This document shows, piece after piece, positions 1 through 6,666 of a stretch of 23,362 bases of DNA. The DNA comes from a virus, in the IMG/VR virus record IMGVR_UViG_3300036985_007742, positions 1 through 23,362 of that record, one strand, 5' to 3'. The notes below the pieces were generated by a model. That model searched no databases. It worked only from the letters and a program-made list of their open reading frames with translations, and had not been told where the DNA came from. A program made the translations under genes and the position numbers. Position 1 is the stretch's first letter; each line of letters opens with the position of its first letter.

Positions 1-249
1 GACGAGGCGTGGGCGGAGGCGTTCGCGTGCTGGCTCGACCCATCTACCAATTGGCGCGACCGATATCGGGCCGGGGCGCGGCGAAAGCTGGAGTACGTCG
101 TCCTTGCCGCGCGCTATGTACTGGCGGTCTGGCCAACCAATTACGACCTCGGCGTCCCGAAGCACTGGCGTGAAAGCTATCCGGGGCAGACCGTAGGGCA
201 GGCGCTTGCACTTCCCTCCGCTAAAACGGCCACGGGCGGACAACAATAG
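1..249 (+). CDS. C-terminal fragment of an unknown phage protein
   Basis: Frame 1 is open from the first base to a TAG at 247-249, giving the last 82 residues of a protein that starts outside the window. The fragment is rich in Trp, Tyr and Arg (WLDPSTNWRDRYRAG, then KHWRESYPGQ) and ends in a flexible Ala/Thr/Gly/Gln tail. I do not recognise a family. It lies 4 nt before the next gene, so it is probably the previous member of the same operon. The coding call rests on the open frame, the sensible amino-acid composition and the tight spacing. Confidence 0.6.
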   Translation, partial: DEAWAEAFACWLDPSTNWRDRYRAGARRKLEYVVLAARYVLAVWPTNYDLGVPKHWRESYPGQTVGQALALPSAKTATGGQQ

Positions 250-253
250 GATC
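222..253 (+). promoter_or_regulatory. Shared upstream element, copy 1 (TAAAAC-N9-CGGACAACAATAG-N4-ATG)
   Basis: TAAAAC (222-227), 9 nt, CGGACAACAATAG (237-249), 4 nt, then the ATG at 254. The same two blocks with the same two spacings occur before the ATG at 2260. There is no Shine-Dalgarno sequence between the element and the start. It could be a phage promoter with weak -35/-10 blocks (TAAAAC and CAATAG, 16 nt apart) making a nearly leaderless mRNA, or a translation signal. The promoter reading is inference; the repetition is seen directly. Confidence 0.5.
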
Positions 254-982
254 ATGCCAAACACCAACGTGAAGACCGAATGTGTGCCAAGAATGTACGC
301 GACGACGAAGCGCAACCTGATACGCGAACTGCCAGCGAAGTGGGTGGATATCCACGGCGATGGAGACACGGAAGTAGTCCGCCGTCTGATGGCTCTTGAT
401 ACGGAGAATTGCACCGAGGACGAAGTGGATCTAATTGTGTCCAGATTCGGGCGTGGATATGTTGCCAACAACTGTTCTTCGTGCGAACGAGATGTGGAAG
501 TGACCGTGACTATCGGGGTATTGCCAGAGGAGGAAACTACAAGAACAGCGCATCTTTGCCTGGAATGCCTAGAGAAGGCCGTGGACGGCGCCAAAGCGGC
601 ATTCTTCCATATGGGTAAGCCGGCAATGGTGACCGGGAGTAGCACCATGAGCAACACAACCGTTTCCGACTCGCTGAACGCACTCGCCGATGAGCTGGAA
701 GGCTTCGCGAGAAAACTCAGGGCGCAAGGGGTGTTCTTTGGCGCGGATCCGGCGCAGCTGGATGAGATAATCAGCAGAGCGCCAATCACGCGCGAGATGT
801 TACAAGAACTCAGGAAGATGAGCAGAATGCCACCGGCACAGCGGGAGGAATATATCTGCGCGCTACCGACTGAGGAGCAAGCGAAACTCCGCGCGAGGAT
901 CAAGTCGATGGCCGAACATTTCGGTTTTTCGCCAAAGAAGAACGACGGCTTCGGCATGAGGATGGAAGAGGAGGGTAAGTAA
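254..982 (+). CDS. Unknown protein with two Cys-pair motifs
   Basis: A 242-residue protein of unknown function. Around residues 74-108 it has CSSC and, about 30 residues later, CLEC, a spacing that fits a treble-clef or zinc-ribbon metal site. The C-terminal half is helical and charged (LADELEGFARKLRAQG, then PPAQREEYICALPTEEQAK). I chose the ATG at 254 over an in-frame ATG at 206 because 206 lies inside the upstream gene and a shared upstream element sits exactly before 254. An internal ATG near 648 after GTAGCACC could allow a second, shorter product. The stop overlaps the next ATG (TAATG). Metal binding is inferred from the Cys spacing alone. Confidence 0.7.
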   Translation: MPNTNVKTECVPRMYATTKRNLIRELPAKWVDIHGDGDTEVVRRLMALDTENCTEDEVDLIVSRFGRGYVANNCSSCERDVEVTVTIGVLPEEETTRTAHLCLECLEKAVDGAKAAFFHMGKPAMVTGSSTMSNTTVSDSLNALADELEGFARKLRAQGVFFGADPAQLDEIISRAPITREMLQELRKMSRMPPAQREEYICALPTEEQAKLRARIKSMAEHFGFSPKKNDGFGMRMEEEGK

Positions 983-1398
983 TGGCAATTTCAGCAAACG
1001 GTATTCGCATCCGCATTCCAGCGTTTCTGCTCGAGGCGAAGTGCGGACCGGGATGGATACCCATTCCGTCAACTGGCGTGCCTGAAGACGTGAGAGTTGT
1101 CCTGGCCAAGTACGCAGACAGCTGCAACGACGGGTACATTAACCCGACGGATGCACGTTTGGAAGTGAACGACAACACGTGGGAAGCAGTTCTAGCCGCA
1201 GCTCGGGTAAGCAGCAATGAGAACTTGGAGCGGTCGGCTAGGATGGGGTGCGAACACAAGCACGTCTGGGATAGCCACAGCGTCATAGATGGATATCTCG
1301 TATCCACGGTTACGTGCAGCACTTGCCACGCCATGGTGAGCTCCAAGAGGATACTGGCAAAGGAGACCAATGGGACAAGCATCGCAAACAAAGGCTGA
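982..1398 (+). CDS. Unknown protein with His/Cys cluster
   Basis: A 138-residue protein with no family I recognise. The C-terminal part has CEHKH and, about 25 residues later, CSTCH, together enough Cys and His to hold one metal ion. The N-terminal half looks like a compact domain (IRIRIPAFLLEAKCGPGW). It starts at the A of the preceding stop codon and its last 29 nt overlap the next gene, so translation of the three genes is probably coupled. It could be a small zinc-binding regulatory or accessory protein; that is inference. Confidence 0.7.
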   Translation: MAISANGIRIRIPAFLLEAKCGPGWIPIPSTGVPEDVRVVLAKYADSCNDGYINPTDARLEVNDNTWEAVLAAARVSSNENLERSARMGCEHKHVWDSHSVIDGYLVSTVTCSTCHAMVSSKRILAKETNGTSIANKG

Positions 1399-1786
1399 CC
1401 GAATCCACCGGACCAAGCTATTCGGAGGCCAGACGACGGCGCAAGACGTGTGGCGCAATCACGTTCTCGGCGCCCAGATGTGCAACAAGTGCAAGCAGCC
1501 CGCCGTCATGGAGGCTCACCTGTTCTGGCCCACCGAGGACTTCGAGAAGGACCAGCCGGCCCTCGCGGTGCAGATTGCTTCCGAACACCAGGGCGGTATT
1601 CCGTTTGTCCGCTTTCGCTCGGCCGGCAACGTCCAGCGAAACTTTGTCCATCTTCCGACCCTGTACGCATGCGGGGCGTGCTCGCCCGAGTTGGAGAGCA
1701 TGTGCGCCAAGCTGCCGAGCTACGTTGTGGCGGAGTTTCGCCGCGGGCCCGGGGCGGACAAGATTGTTGGGGCGGTGCCATCGTGA
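1370..1786 (+). CDS. Unknown protein with CxxC...CxxC zinc-finger-like motif
   Basis: A 138-residue protein with CNKC near residue 38 and CGAC near residue 102, plus HLFWP and SEHQGG segments between. The two Cys pairs flanking a hydrophobic stretch suggest a zinc-stabilised fold, the third such protein in a row in this operon. A clear ribosome-binding site (AAGGAG at 1360-1365) sits 4 nt before the ATG, which is why I accept the 29-nt overlap with the upstream gene. The stop overlaps the next GTG start (GTGA). The function is unknown. Confidence 0.7.
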   Translation: MGQASQTKADRIHRTKLFGGQTTAQDVWRNHVLGAQMCNKCKQPAVMEAHLFWPTEDFEKDQPALAVQIASEHQGGIPFVRFRSAGNVQRNFVHLPTLYACGACSPELESMCAKLPSYVVAEFRRGPGADKIVGAVPS

Positions 1787-2004
1787 GCGACCGATGGACG
1801 TACTCACTCCTCTTGGCGTTGTCCGCCGCATTGGACGTGCTCTTCATCCTGAAACGCAGCCACACGATCGACTGGTCGTGGTGGGTCGTCACGCTGCCTC
1901 TGACCGTCCCGGTGGGCATCGCGGTGGCCGCGCTGGCGCTTGTTGGCGCCGGCCAGCTGTACCGGACCTGGAAGGTCAACAAATCACTCGAGAGAGGGTG
2001 GTAG
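1783..2004 (+). CDS. Small membrane protein, two predicted transmembrane helices
   Basis: A 73-residue protein starting at a GTG that overlaps the upstream stop codon. Two hydrophobic stretches, roughly residues 7-23 (SLLLALSAALDVLFIL) and 34-58 (WWVVTLPLTVPVGIAVAALALVGAG), are separated by a short polar turn containing KRSHTIDW. The tail is basic (YRTWKVNKSLERGW). Size and topology resemble class II holins, but many small phage membrane proteins look like this and there is no endolysin next to it, so holin is only a possibility. Longer upstream readings of the frame lie inside the previous gene and are not credible. Confidence 0.65.
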   Translation: MSDRWTYSLLLALSAALDVLFILKRSHTIDWSWWVVTLPLTVPVGIAVAALALVGAGQLYRTWKVNKSLERGW

Positions 2005-2008
2005 GACT

Positions 2009-2230
2009 GTGAAGCACCCCGGGCCATGGACGGAAGATAGCAGCGGTGGAACAGTCGAAGCCAATGGGCAGGATGTCGCCTTCGACGAGACGCGGAGGTT
2101 GGTCATGGCGGCGCCTGAGCTGCTGGACCTGCTGACAAAGATGACGGAATACGCTGCCGACATGGAGTGGGTCGAGGAATCGCAACTCGTCAAGGATGCG
2201 CGTGCCCTCATCAAGCGCATCGAAGGATAA
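2009..2230 (+). CDS. Small phage protein of the AAPELL...ARALI type
   Basis: A 73-residue protein from a GTG start, preceded by the purine-rich AGAGAGGG (1991-1998). The first half contains WTEDSSGGTVEANGQDVAF, and the second half has RRLVMAAPELLDLLTKM followed by VKDARALIKRIEG. Short proteins with a conserved AAPELL segment and an ARALI...IEG tail are common in phages of GC-rich hosts; their function is not known. The last segment is strongly helical. The gene closes the first tight operon block: the next gene has its own upstream element. Confidence 0.7.
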   Translation: MKHPGPWTEDSSGGTVEANGQDVAFDETRRLVMAAPELLDLLTKMTEYAADMEWVEESQLVKDARALIKRIEG

Positions 2231-2259
2231 AACCAACGAAACCGGACAACAATAGAGCC
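2228..2259 (+). promoter_or_regulatory. Shared upstream element, copy 2
   Basis: TAAAAC (2228-2233), 9 nt, CGGACAACAATAG (2243-2255), 4 nt, then ATG at 2260. This is identical in both blocks and both spacings to the element at 222-253. The first T belongs to the TAA stop of the preceding gene. The flanking and spacer bases differ between the copies, so the blocks stand out as the conserved part. No Shine-Dalgarno sequence is present. Confidence 0.5.
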
Positions 2260-3696
2260 ATGACCAACTCGAAGAAGAAGTACACGCTCCTCCCAGAGCA
2301 CAAGGCGCGTTTCCCCGAATGGCAAAACAAATGGATCGCCAATGCGATGTCCACAAAGCCGATGGACGATGATGACCGCGCACAGATGAAAGCGGCAATC
2401 GTCGGGATGTATCAAGCTGCGGGGCTTGAGCCTCCGCCCGAACATCGGATCGTATTCGTGCCATCGCCATTCGTTGCGCGGTTTGCATCTGGGTTCGCAT
2501 CTTGGATCTGGCATCAGCGCGACGCCACCAGCGTCGCCACCCACGACGCCACCTACGGCGCCACCCGCGACGCCACCCGCGACGCCACCAGCGACGCCAC
2601 CGACGACGCCACCCACGTCGCCACCCGCGACGCCACCCACGTCGCCACCCGCGACGCCACCTACGGCGCCACCGACGACGCCACCCGCGACGCCACCAGC
2701 GACGCCACCAGCGACGCCACCGACGACGCCACCCACGTCGCCACCCGCGACGCCACCAGCGGCGCCACCCACGGCGCCACCTACGGCGCCACCGACGACG
2801 CCACCCACGTCGCCACCAGCGACGCCACCTACGGCGCCACCCGCGTCGCCACCCGCGACGCCACCTACGGCGCCACCGACGGCGCCACCGACGACGCCAC
2901 CCACGTCGCCACCAGCGACGCCACCTACGGCGCCACCCGCGTCGCCACCCGCGGCGCTAAGTGGTTCAGACTCGGAGGCTGCTCAGAACGTGACATGAGC
3001 GACCTCGCAGAACGGATTCTTCCAGGACATCGTCGCGGCATGCTCGAATGTGCCACAAAGGCATGGCGAATGGCCAATGGTGGAAATCAATGGTCGGGGT
3101 GGGTAGCATTTCTGAGTTTTTTTCGCTACGTCGCCGAACTGCCAATCGACTATTCCGCATGGGAACACTACGAAAAGGCCGCGGTGCACGCTGGCCCGAG
3201 ATACACACACGCCAAATTCTGCATTGTATCGGATCGCCCAGAAGTGCTTCTCGTCGATGAGCAGAACCGACCCCACTGCACTACTGGTCCGTTCTGTCGA
3301 TGGCGAGATGGCTCCGCGCTGTACGCAGTCCACGGGGTGCGCGTACCATGGACGGTAATCGAACAGCGGGATAAGATCACAGTGTCCCAAGTCGATGCGG
3401 AGCCAAATACGGAAGTGCGCAGGGTGATGCTTGAACTGTACGGGGAAGCCCGCTATCTGCAAGACAGCGGAGCGAAGCCAGTACACACGGACAGCTTCGG
3501 TACGCTCTACCGCAAGGAGATTCCTGGCGACGAGACGTTGGTGATGGTTCGGGTGCTGAACTCGACGTCAGAACCTGACGGGTCGTTTAAGCCATATTTT
3601 CTAAGAGTACCGCCGACAATCAAGACGGCACACGAGGCCGTTGCTTGGAGTTTCGGCGTAGAAGCCAAGGACTACAAACCGCAGATCGAAAGCTAG
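2260..3696 (+). CDS. DUF6745-like protein with an N-terminal 36-unit tetrapeptide repeat
   Basis: A 478-residue protein. Residues 1-87 form a charged N-terminal region. Residues 88-231 are 36 perfect-length copies of [DVG]-A-T-[SHYRD]. Residues 232-478 match my memory of the DUF6745 family, with hallmark segments YSAWEHYEKAAVHAGPR, FCIVSDRPEVLLVD, NRPHCTTGPFCRWRDGSALY, VRRVMLELYG and YRKEIPGDETLVMVRVLNST. The role of this family is unknown. The ATG at 2260 follows a shared upstream element; an in-frame ATG at 2167 lies inside the previous gene. The gene following it is the usual partner of this family. The repeat may form a regular, solvent-exposed array, but no function can be claimed. Confidence 0.85.
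   Translation: MTNSKKKYTLLPEHKARFPEWQNKWIANAMSTKPMDDDDRAQMKAAIVGMYQAAGLEPPPEHRIVFVPSPFVARFASGFASWIWHQRDATSVATHDATYGATRDATRDATSDATDDATHVATRDATHVATRDATYGATDDATRDATSDATSDATDDATHVATRDATSGATHGATYGATDDATHVATSDATYGATRVATRDATYGATDGATDDATHVATSDATYGATRVATRGAKWFRLGGCSERDMSDLAERILPGHRRGMLECATKAWRMANGGNQWSGWVAFLSFFRYVAELPIDYSAWEHYEKAAVHAGPRYTHAKFCIVSDRPEVLLVDEQNRPHCTTGPFCRWRDGSALYAVHGVRVPWTVIEQRDKITVSQVDAEPNTEVRRVMLELYGEARYLQDSGAKPVHTDSFGTLYRKEIPGDETLVMVRVLNSTSEPDGSFKPYFLRVPPTIKTAHEAVAWSFGVEAKDYKPQIES
2521..2952 (+). repeat. 36 x 12-bp coding tandem repeat
   Basis: Thirty-six uninterrupted 12-bp units of the form GNC-GCC-ACC-NNC. The first codon is GAC, GTC or GGC; the fourth is AGC, CAC, TAC, CGC or GAC; the middle GCC and ACC codons never change. 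All variation therefore changes the protein and none is synonymous. A TAC fourth codon is always followed by GGC. A degenerate 37th unit (GGC GCT AAG) ends the array. Confidence 0.95.
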
Positions 3697-3704
3697 GAGA
3701 CCAA

Positions 3705-4022
3705 ATGAAGAAGACCATGTTCCGACAAGGGGATGTTCTGATCACGTCAGTCAAGAGAGTCAATGGGTTGAGCGAGGTCGCACGCGAGTCCGGGCGGATT
3801 GTTCTGGCTCACGGAGAAGCCACAGGGCACGCGCATGCTATCGCATCGATGGATGCGATGCTGCTCATGGACGAGAAGATGCTCAACCGATATCTCGACG
3901 TGAAGGCAATGGTCGTTCTCGACCATGAGGAGCACACCCGACTCGAGCTGCCCAGAGGATTCTACGAGGTGAAACGGCAGCGGGAGTACAGGCCCGAGGG
4001 GCTGCGTCAGGTCGCGGACTAG
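3705..4022 (+). CDS. Small partner protein of the DUF6745-like gene
   Basis: A 105-residue protein with the recognisable pattern FRQGDVLI near the start, GRIVLAHGEATGHAHAI in the middle, and VLDHEEHTRLELPRGFYEV plus KRQREYRPEGLRQVAD at the end. In bacterial genomes I recall proteins of this pattern directly beside DUF6745 proteins; the biochemical role of the pair is not known. AGGAGA at 3695-3700 is a good ribosome-binding site 4 nt before the ATG. The HGEATGHAHAI segment has several conserved His that could bind metal, which is inference. Confidence 0.75.
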   Translation: MKKTMFRQGDVLITSVKRVNGLSEVARESGRIVLAHGEATGHAHAIASMDAMLLMDEKMLNRYLDVKAMVVLDHEEHTRLELPRGFYEVKRQREYRPEGLRQVAD

Positions 4023-4024
4023 GC

Positions 4025-4189
4025 ATGAGCAAGCGCACGCGGACACGGAGCGGCCACCTAAAACCCACGTTGGAAAAACGAAAAAGGGTCCGGAGGGGCG
4101 TGAACAGCAGACGCAATCGTTTCTGGTCCGACATACTCGCGATGCCGTCGTCTATCACAATCACCGCCGAGTTCACTCCTAGGGAGTAG
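4025..4189 (+). CDS. Small basic protein
   Basis: A 54-residue open frame starting 3 nt after the preceding stop. The first 32 residues are extremely basic (SKRTRTRSGHLK, then KRKRVRRGVNSRRNRF), and the tail is neutral to acidic (SSITITAEFTPRE). Such composition fits a nucleic-acid-binding peptide. It fills what would otherwise be a 176-nt gap in a tightly packed region. There is no clear ribosome-binding site, so translation would depend on coupling to the upstream gene. I do not recognise a family. Confidence 0.45.
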   Translation: MSKRTRTRSGHLKPTLEKRKRVRRGVNSRRNRFWSDILAMPSSITITAEFTPRE

Positions 4190-4198
4190 AATCACCTC
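4187..4198 (+). promoter_or_regulatory. Possible -10 element directly before the HNH gene
   Basis: TAGAAT (4187-4192) is a 5-of-6 match to the sigma-70 -10 hexamer and lies exactly 6 nt before the ATG at 4199. This is the same geometry as the stronger promoter at 7925-7953. No convincing -35 hexamer is seen 16-18 nt upstream, so this is weak. If real, transcription would begin at or next to the start codon. Confidence 0.25.
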
Positions 4199-4663
4199 AT
4201 GAGCCAGACCAGTATCAACTACGCCAACGGGAAGCGTCATCCACAGCAGGAGGGAAAACCGAAGTGGAACGCCCAAGAGAAGGCCGCGCTCCTGAAGCTA
4301 CGCCGAGAGGCCAAGGCTGCGGGTGCGACTCTCCAGAACAACGGTGAGGGTGGATTGCGGCCAAGTCTTGTGCTGGGGGTGTTCAGAAAGGGCGGATGGG
4401 CATGCTCAAACGTGGATTGCCCATCTCCCAAGAGGAACATCACGATCGACCACATCAGCGGCCACCCGGAGGAGATCGCCGCCGACAAGGGGGCGAGGAA
4501 CCGGAAGGATCTCAAGAAGGGGATCGCCCTGGGGCACGTGAGTAAGCTGGACGCGCTGCACGTTCTGTGTGCTGTGTGCCACGATGCTGTTCACGAACGC
4601 GAACGCGAACTGGGCGACGGCAAGAAACCCGAGCCGATGCCAGGCCAGAACGCGAAAGGCTGA
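4199..4663 (+). CDS. HNH endonuclease-like protein
   Basis: A 154-residue protein. The second half carries an HNH-type (treble-clef) nuclease pattern: WACSNVDC supplies the first Cys pair, TIDHISGH holds the DH dyad, and LHVLCAVCHDAVH gives the second Cys pair and the final His. The N-terminal part is basic and helical (NAQEKAALLKLRREAKAAG), suited to DNA contact. HNH proteins cut DNA; in phages they often lie near the terminase and portal genes and assist packaging, or act as free-standing homing nucleases. Which applies here is not visible because terminase and portal are outside the window. Confidence 0.75.
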   Translation: MSQTSINYANGKRHPQQEGKPKWNAQEKAALLKLRREAKAAGATLQNNGEGGLRPSLVLGVFRKGGWACSNVDCPSPKRNITIDHISGHPEEIAADKGARNRKDLKKGIALGHVSKLDALHVLCAVCHDAVHERERELGDGKKPEPMPGQNAKG

Positions 4664-4667
4664 CCCC

Positions 4668-4925
4668 ATGCCGAAGCTGAGTACCATCCCGAGCGTCGAT
4701 CGCTTCTTCCGCGAGTTCGTGCGGCTTACGCCCGAGGAGTCCGCGCAGGCTATCGCCGAATGCGAGGACTTCTGCCGAGGCTATCGGGAAGGCAAGGCGG
4801 ATGCGGAATCCGAAGTCTGGCAGGACAGCGACGGCGTCCCCCAGGTGCTCGGCGAGGTTTCGGGCGCCACGCTGGCGGAGACCATGAACTACCTCGGCGT
4901 GCGTCTGAGAGGGAGGGCGTCTTGA
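4668..4925 (+). CDS. Small unknown protein
   Basis: An 85-residue, mostly acidic and helical protein (FFREFVRLTPEESAQAIAECEDF, then GYREGKADAESEVWQDSDG). The ATG at 4668 is 4 nt after the HNH gene's stop. A further upstream in-frame start lies inside that gene. The stop (TGA) overlaps a TTG start of the next gene. No family recognised. Confidence 0.6.
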   Translation: MPKLSTIPSVDRFFREFVRLTPEESAQAIAECEDFCRGYREGKADAESEVWQDSDGVPQVLGEVSGATLAETMNYLGVRLRGRAS

Positions 4926-5083
4926 ATCGCGGATTGTTCGAACGTTTCCTGAACCTGTTCGGCCTGACGATTGCGCCACATGAGGAGAAGACGTATCACT
5001 TTCCACCAGCACCTGACCCGGACCGATTTGCGAGAATGGTGTTGAGCCAGGCGAGCAAGGCGAGACAAGAGAAGGAGATGTGA
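4922..5083 (+). CDS. Small unknown protein, TTG start
   Basis: A 53-residue protein read from a TTG that overlaps the preceding stop codon. GGGAGG at 4911-4916 is a strong ribosome-binding site 5 nt upstream, which is why the rare TTG start is accepted. The sequence is amphipathic at the start (RGLFERFLNLFGL) and basic near the end (ARMVLSQASKARQEKEM). The function is unknown; the N-terminal amphipathic segment may touch membrane or partner protein. Confidence 0.5.
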   Translation: MNRGLFERFLNLFGLTIAPHEEKTYHFPPAPDPDRFARMVLSQASKARQEKEM

Positions 5084-5087
5084 TGTC

Positions 5088-5285
5088 GTGAACGAGAGAC
5101 CTCCACTCGACGCATCCGACAAGGTCAAGCTGCGGGCTCTGGACCATTACTACATGCCGGTTGGCGAACCCGTCGAGACGGAAGTGCGCCTCGTGCTGCC
5201 AGAGCTCGGCGTGTTCTATGCGGTCGGGTTCCACTTCGCGTACCGAATCGCCGACGAAAACGTCACATGGACGAGAGGGCCGTGA
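5088..5285 (+). CDS. Small unknown protein, GTG start
   Basis: A 65-residue protein starting at GTG, with AAGGAG about 10 nt upstream. The nearby ATG at 5083 is in a frame that stops after two codons and can be discarded. The segment TEVRLVLPELGVFYAVGFHFAYRI looks like a small beta-rich core. Its stop overlaps the next GTG start (GTGA). No family recognised. Confidence 0.55.
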   Translation: MNERPPLDASDKVKLRALDHYYMPVGEPVETEVRLVLPELGVFYAVGFHFAYRIADENVTWTRGP

Positions 5286-5500
5286 AGCGCGTGCGCTACA
5301 GGCCGGCAGTCTGCAAGCGAGGGGATATCGAGACCTTCGCGCAGAGCCTTCTCACCTTCACCACCGAGGCGGAGGCGAACGTCGAGGCTGCCAGACTCGA
5401 GCGCGAATGGGAGCGCAGGTGTAGCGGAGCACTGGAAGCCGTGCTTTTGCTTGAAGTCGAGGAAGTGGCCGCATGCCCCCATCCCTCTACGAAAGCGTAA
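5282..5500 (+). CDS. Small unknown protein
   Basis: A 72-residue protein from a GTG overlapping the upstream stop; an in-frame ATG at 5267 would add five residues. It contains YRPAVCKRGDIETFAQSLL, a helical acidic middle (TEAEANVEAARLEREWERR) and a hydrophobic end (ALEAVLLLEVEEVAA). The last 28 nt overlap the minor head gene in another frame. No family recognised. Confidence 0.5.
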   Translation: MKRVRYRPAVCKRGDIETFAQSLLTFTTEAEANVEAARLEREWERRCSGALEAVLLLEVEEVAACPHPSTKA

Positions 5501-6411
5501 TCAACGCGCACCGTAAGATACTCGACCGTCTCGTAGACCGCGGCGCCGCGGAGCGCATGAAGCACGTGTTCGAGAAGTCTGCGGCCGAGGTTTTGGCGAA
5601 GCTCGAACGCCTCGGCAAGGGCTCGGCCACGTTCACTGCACATCACCTGAGCATGGCCCTGGCCCAGCTCAAGGCCGGGCAGATTTACATCGACGACCAG
5701 CTACTCGGCACGCTCAGCGCAGCCAGCCGGGAGGCGCAGGTAGAATCCCTGCACACGCTCGTGCGCAGCTACAAGAAGCTGGAGACACACTTCGCTGGGC
5801 ATTCGCCGGTGCTGCCTATCGAAGAAGCGGCCCGGTTCTCCGGAGTCATCGACAAGAGCCGGAGTTCACTCCTGCGCCAGCACAAGACGAGTATCCTGCG
5901 GTATGGGATGGACACCATCGACAAGACCCAGGAAGCCTTGGCGACGTCGCTCACATCAGGGGAGACGCTCGACGGCGCGATCAACCGAGTTCACGGAGTC
6001 ATCAGGGATGAATTCTGGCAGGCCGAACGGATAGGCAGGACGGAATGCGCCTGGGCCATCAACGCGACGCATTCAGAGGGCATCAAAGAGATCGCCGAGG
6101 AGTCGCCCGGGCTGGAGCAACAGTGGACCGAGTTCTGCGGTCCCGACGGAGCCCCGTTGGACAGTCGGGTATCTGTCGACAGCATCGCGCTAGCGGGTCA
6201 AGTAGCCCCGCCTGGAGGCGTTTTTACCATGCCGGCTACTGCACCATTCCCGGATGCCAAAGGCGAGACCAGAGTGCCGGAGGCGCTCGTAGGGAAGACG
6301 TGGGAATTCCCCCCGAATCGACCGAACGACAGGGCCACAATAATGCCCTGGCGCAAGGCGTGGGGGCGTCCAGGCTGGCGATTCAAGGGCGGCCGTCGCG
6401 TCCCCGCCTAG
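5473..6411 (+). CDS. Phage minor head / head morphogenesis protein (Mu F / SPP1 gp7-like)
   Basis: A 312-residue protein. The N-terminal two thirds are long helices. The C-terminal third has the pattern of the Mu F-like family: AERIGRTECAWAINATHSEG, then WTEFCGPDGAPLDSRV, then AGQVAPPGGVF, ending in FPPNRPNDRATIMPWRKAWG. Proteins of this family join the procapsid beside the portal and help head assembly or DNA delivery. It normally follows the portal gene, so terminase and portal are probably to the left of the window. The capsid genes that usually come next are displaced by about 7 kb of sugar-metabolism cargo. Its start overlaps the previous gene by 28 nt; no better start is visible. Confidence 0.8.
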   Translation: MPPSLYESVINAHRKILDRLVDRGAAERMKHVFEKSAAEVLAKLERLGKGSATFTAHHLSMALAQLKAGQIYIDDQLLGTLSAASREAQVESLHTLVRSYKKLETHFAGHSPVLPIEEAARFSGVIDKSRSSLLRQHKTSILRYGMDTIDKTQEALATSLTSGETLDGAINRVHGVIRDEFWQAERIGRTECAWAINATHSEGIKEIAEESPGLEQQWTEFCGPDGAPLDSRVSVDSIALAGQVAPPGGVFTMPATAPFPDAKGETRVPEALVGKTWEFPPNRPNDRATIMPWRKAWGRPGWRFKGGRRVPA

Positions 6412-6427
6412 CGAGCAACGCGGTCGG

Positions 6428-6456
6428 CAATTGTTGGCCGGTTCGGCCATTAATTG
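6428..6456. terminator. Hairpin downstream of the minor head gene
   Basis: Two nested stems: CAATT (6428-6432) pairs with AATTG (6452-6456), and TGGCC (6435-6439) pairs with GGCCA (6445-6449) around a 5-nt loop. It begins 17 nt after the minor head stop codon. No long T-run follows, so intrinsic termination is uncertain. Confidence 0.35.
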
Positions 6457-6483
6457 CGCAGTGTGGTCAGGGATGCGGGGCGC

Positions 6484-6506
6484 CAGATGATGCCACCGGT
6501 CATCTG
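6484..6506. repeat. 7-bp inverted repeat
   Basis: CAGATGA (6484-6490) and TCATCTG (6500-6506) form a perfect 7-bp stem around a 9-nt loop. It is the second hairpin in the gap between the convergent genes. Confidence 0.4.
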
Positions 6507-6626
6507 CCGCTACATCTTTTGTAGCACCTGCTCAAGACGTCCAGCGCTGACCAGTTCTAAAGCTGCCGTTAGAATAATAGGCGCGTTATATTTCGCACGA
6601 CTGGGCGAAGGGGGGATGTCAACGGC

Positions 6627-6666
6627 AATCGGTCCGTGAGTTCCGCCCCAAAAGCACGGACCGATT
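6627..6666. terminator. Perfect 12-bp inverted repeat, possible bidirectional terminator or protein site
   Basis: AATCGGTCCGTG (6627-6638) and CACGGACCGATT (6655-6666) are perfect complements around a 16-nt spacer. It lies 41 nt beyond the 3' end of the minus-strand glycosyltransferase gene. The stem is strong enough to act on either strand, but the spacer is long for an intrinsic terminator and there is no T-tract. It could equally be an operator or recombination site. Confidence 0.45.

Noticed and set aside
1783-2004. Holin call for the two-helix membrane protein
   Set aside because: Topology fits, but no endolysin or spanin lies nearby and small membrane proteins are common in phage accessory regions, so the name is not justified.
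1984-2904. Long minus-strand frame of Gly/Val/Ala repeats, and Pro/Arg-rich + strand frames over the same array
   Set aside because: These are shadows created by the 12-bp repeat being open in several frames; their composition is pure repeat and they have no start signal.
2521-2952. CRISPR array or non-coding minisatellite
   Set aside because: The units are only 12 bp with no unique spacers, and the array stays in frame within a gene whose C-terminus is a recognisable domain.
2521-2952. Target region of a diversity-generating retroelement
   Set aside because: Variable codons end in C as in such systems, but variation is not adenine-linked, second positions are limited to A or G in codon 4, and no reverse transcriptase or template repeat is present in the window.
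6454-6639. 61-codon frame in the gap after the minor head gene
   Set aside because: It starts at a TTG without a ribosome-binding site, crosses three inverted repeats and has no recognisable domain.
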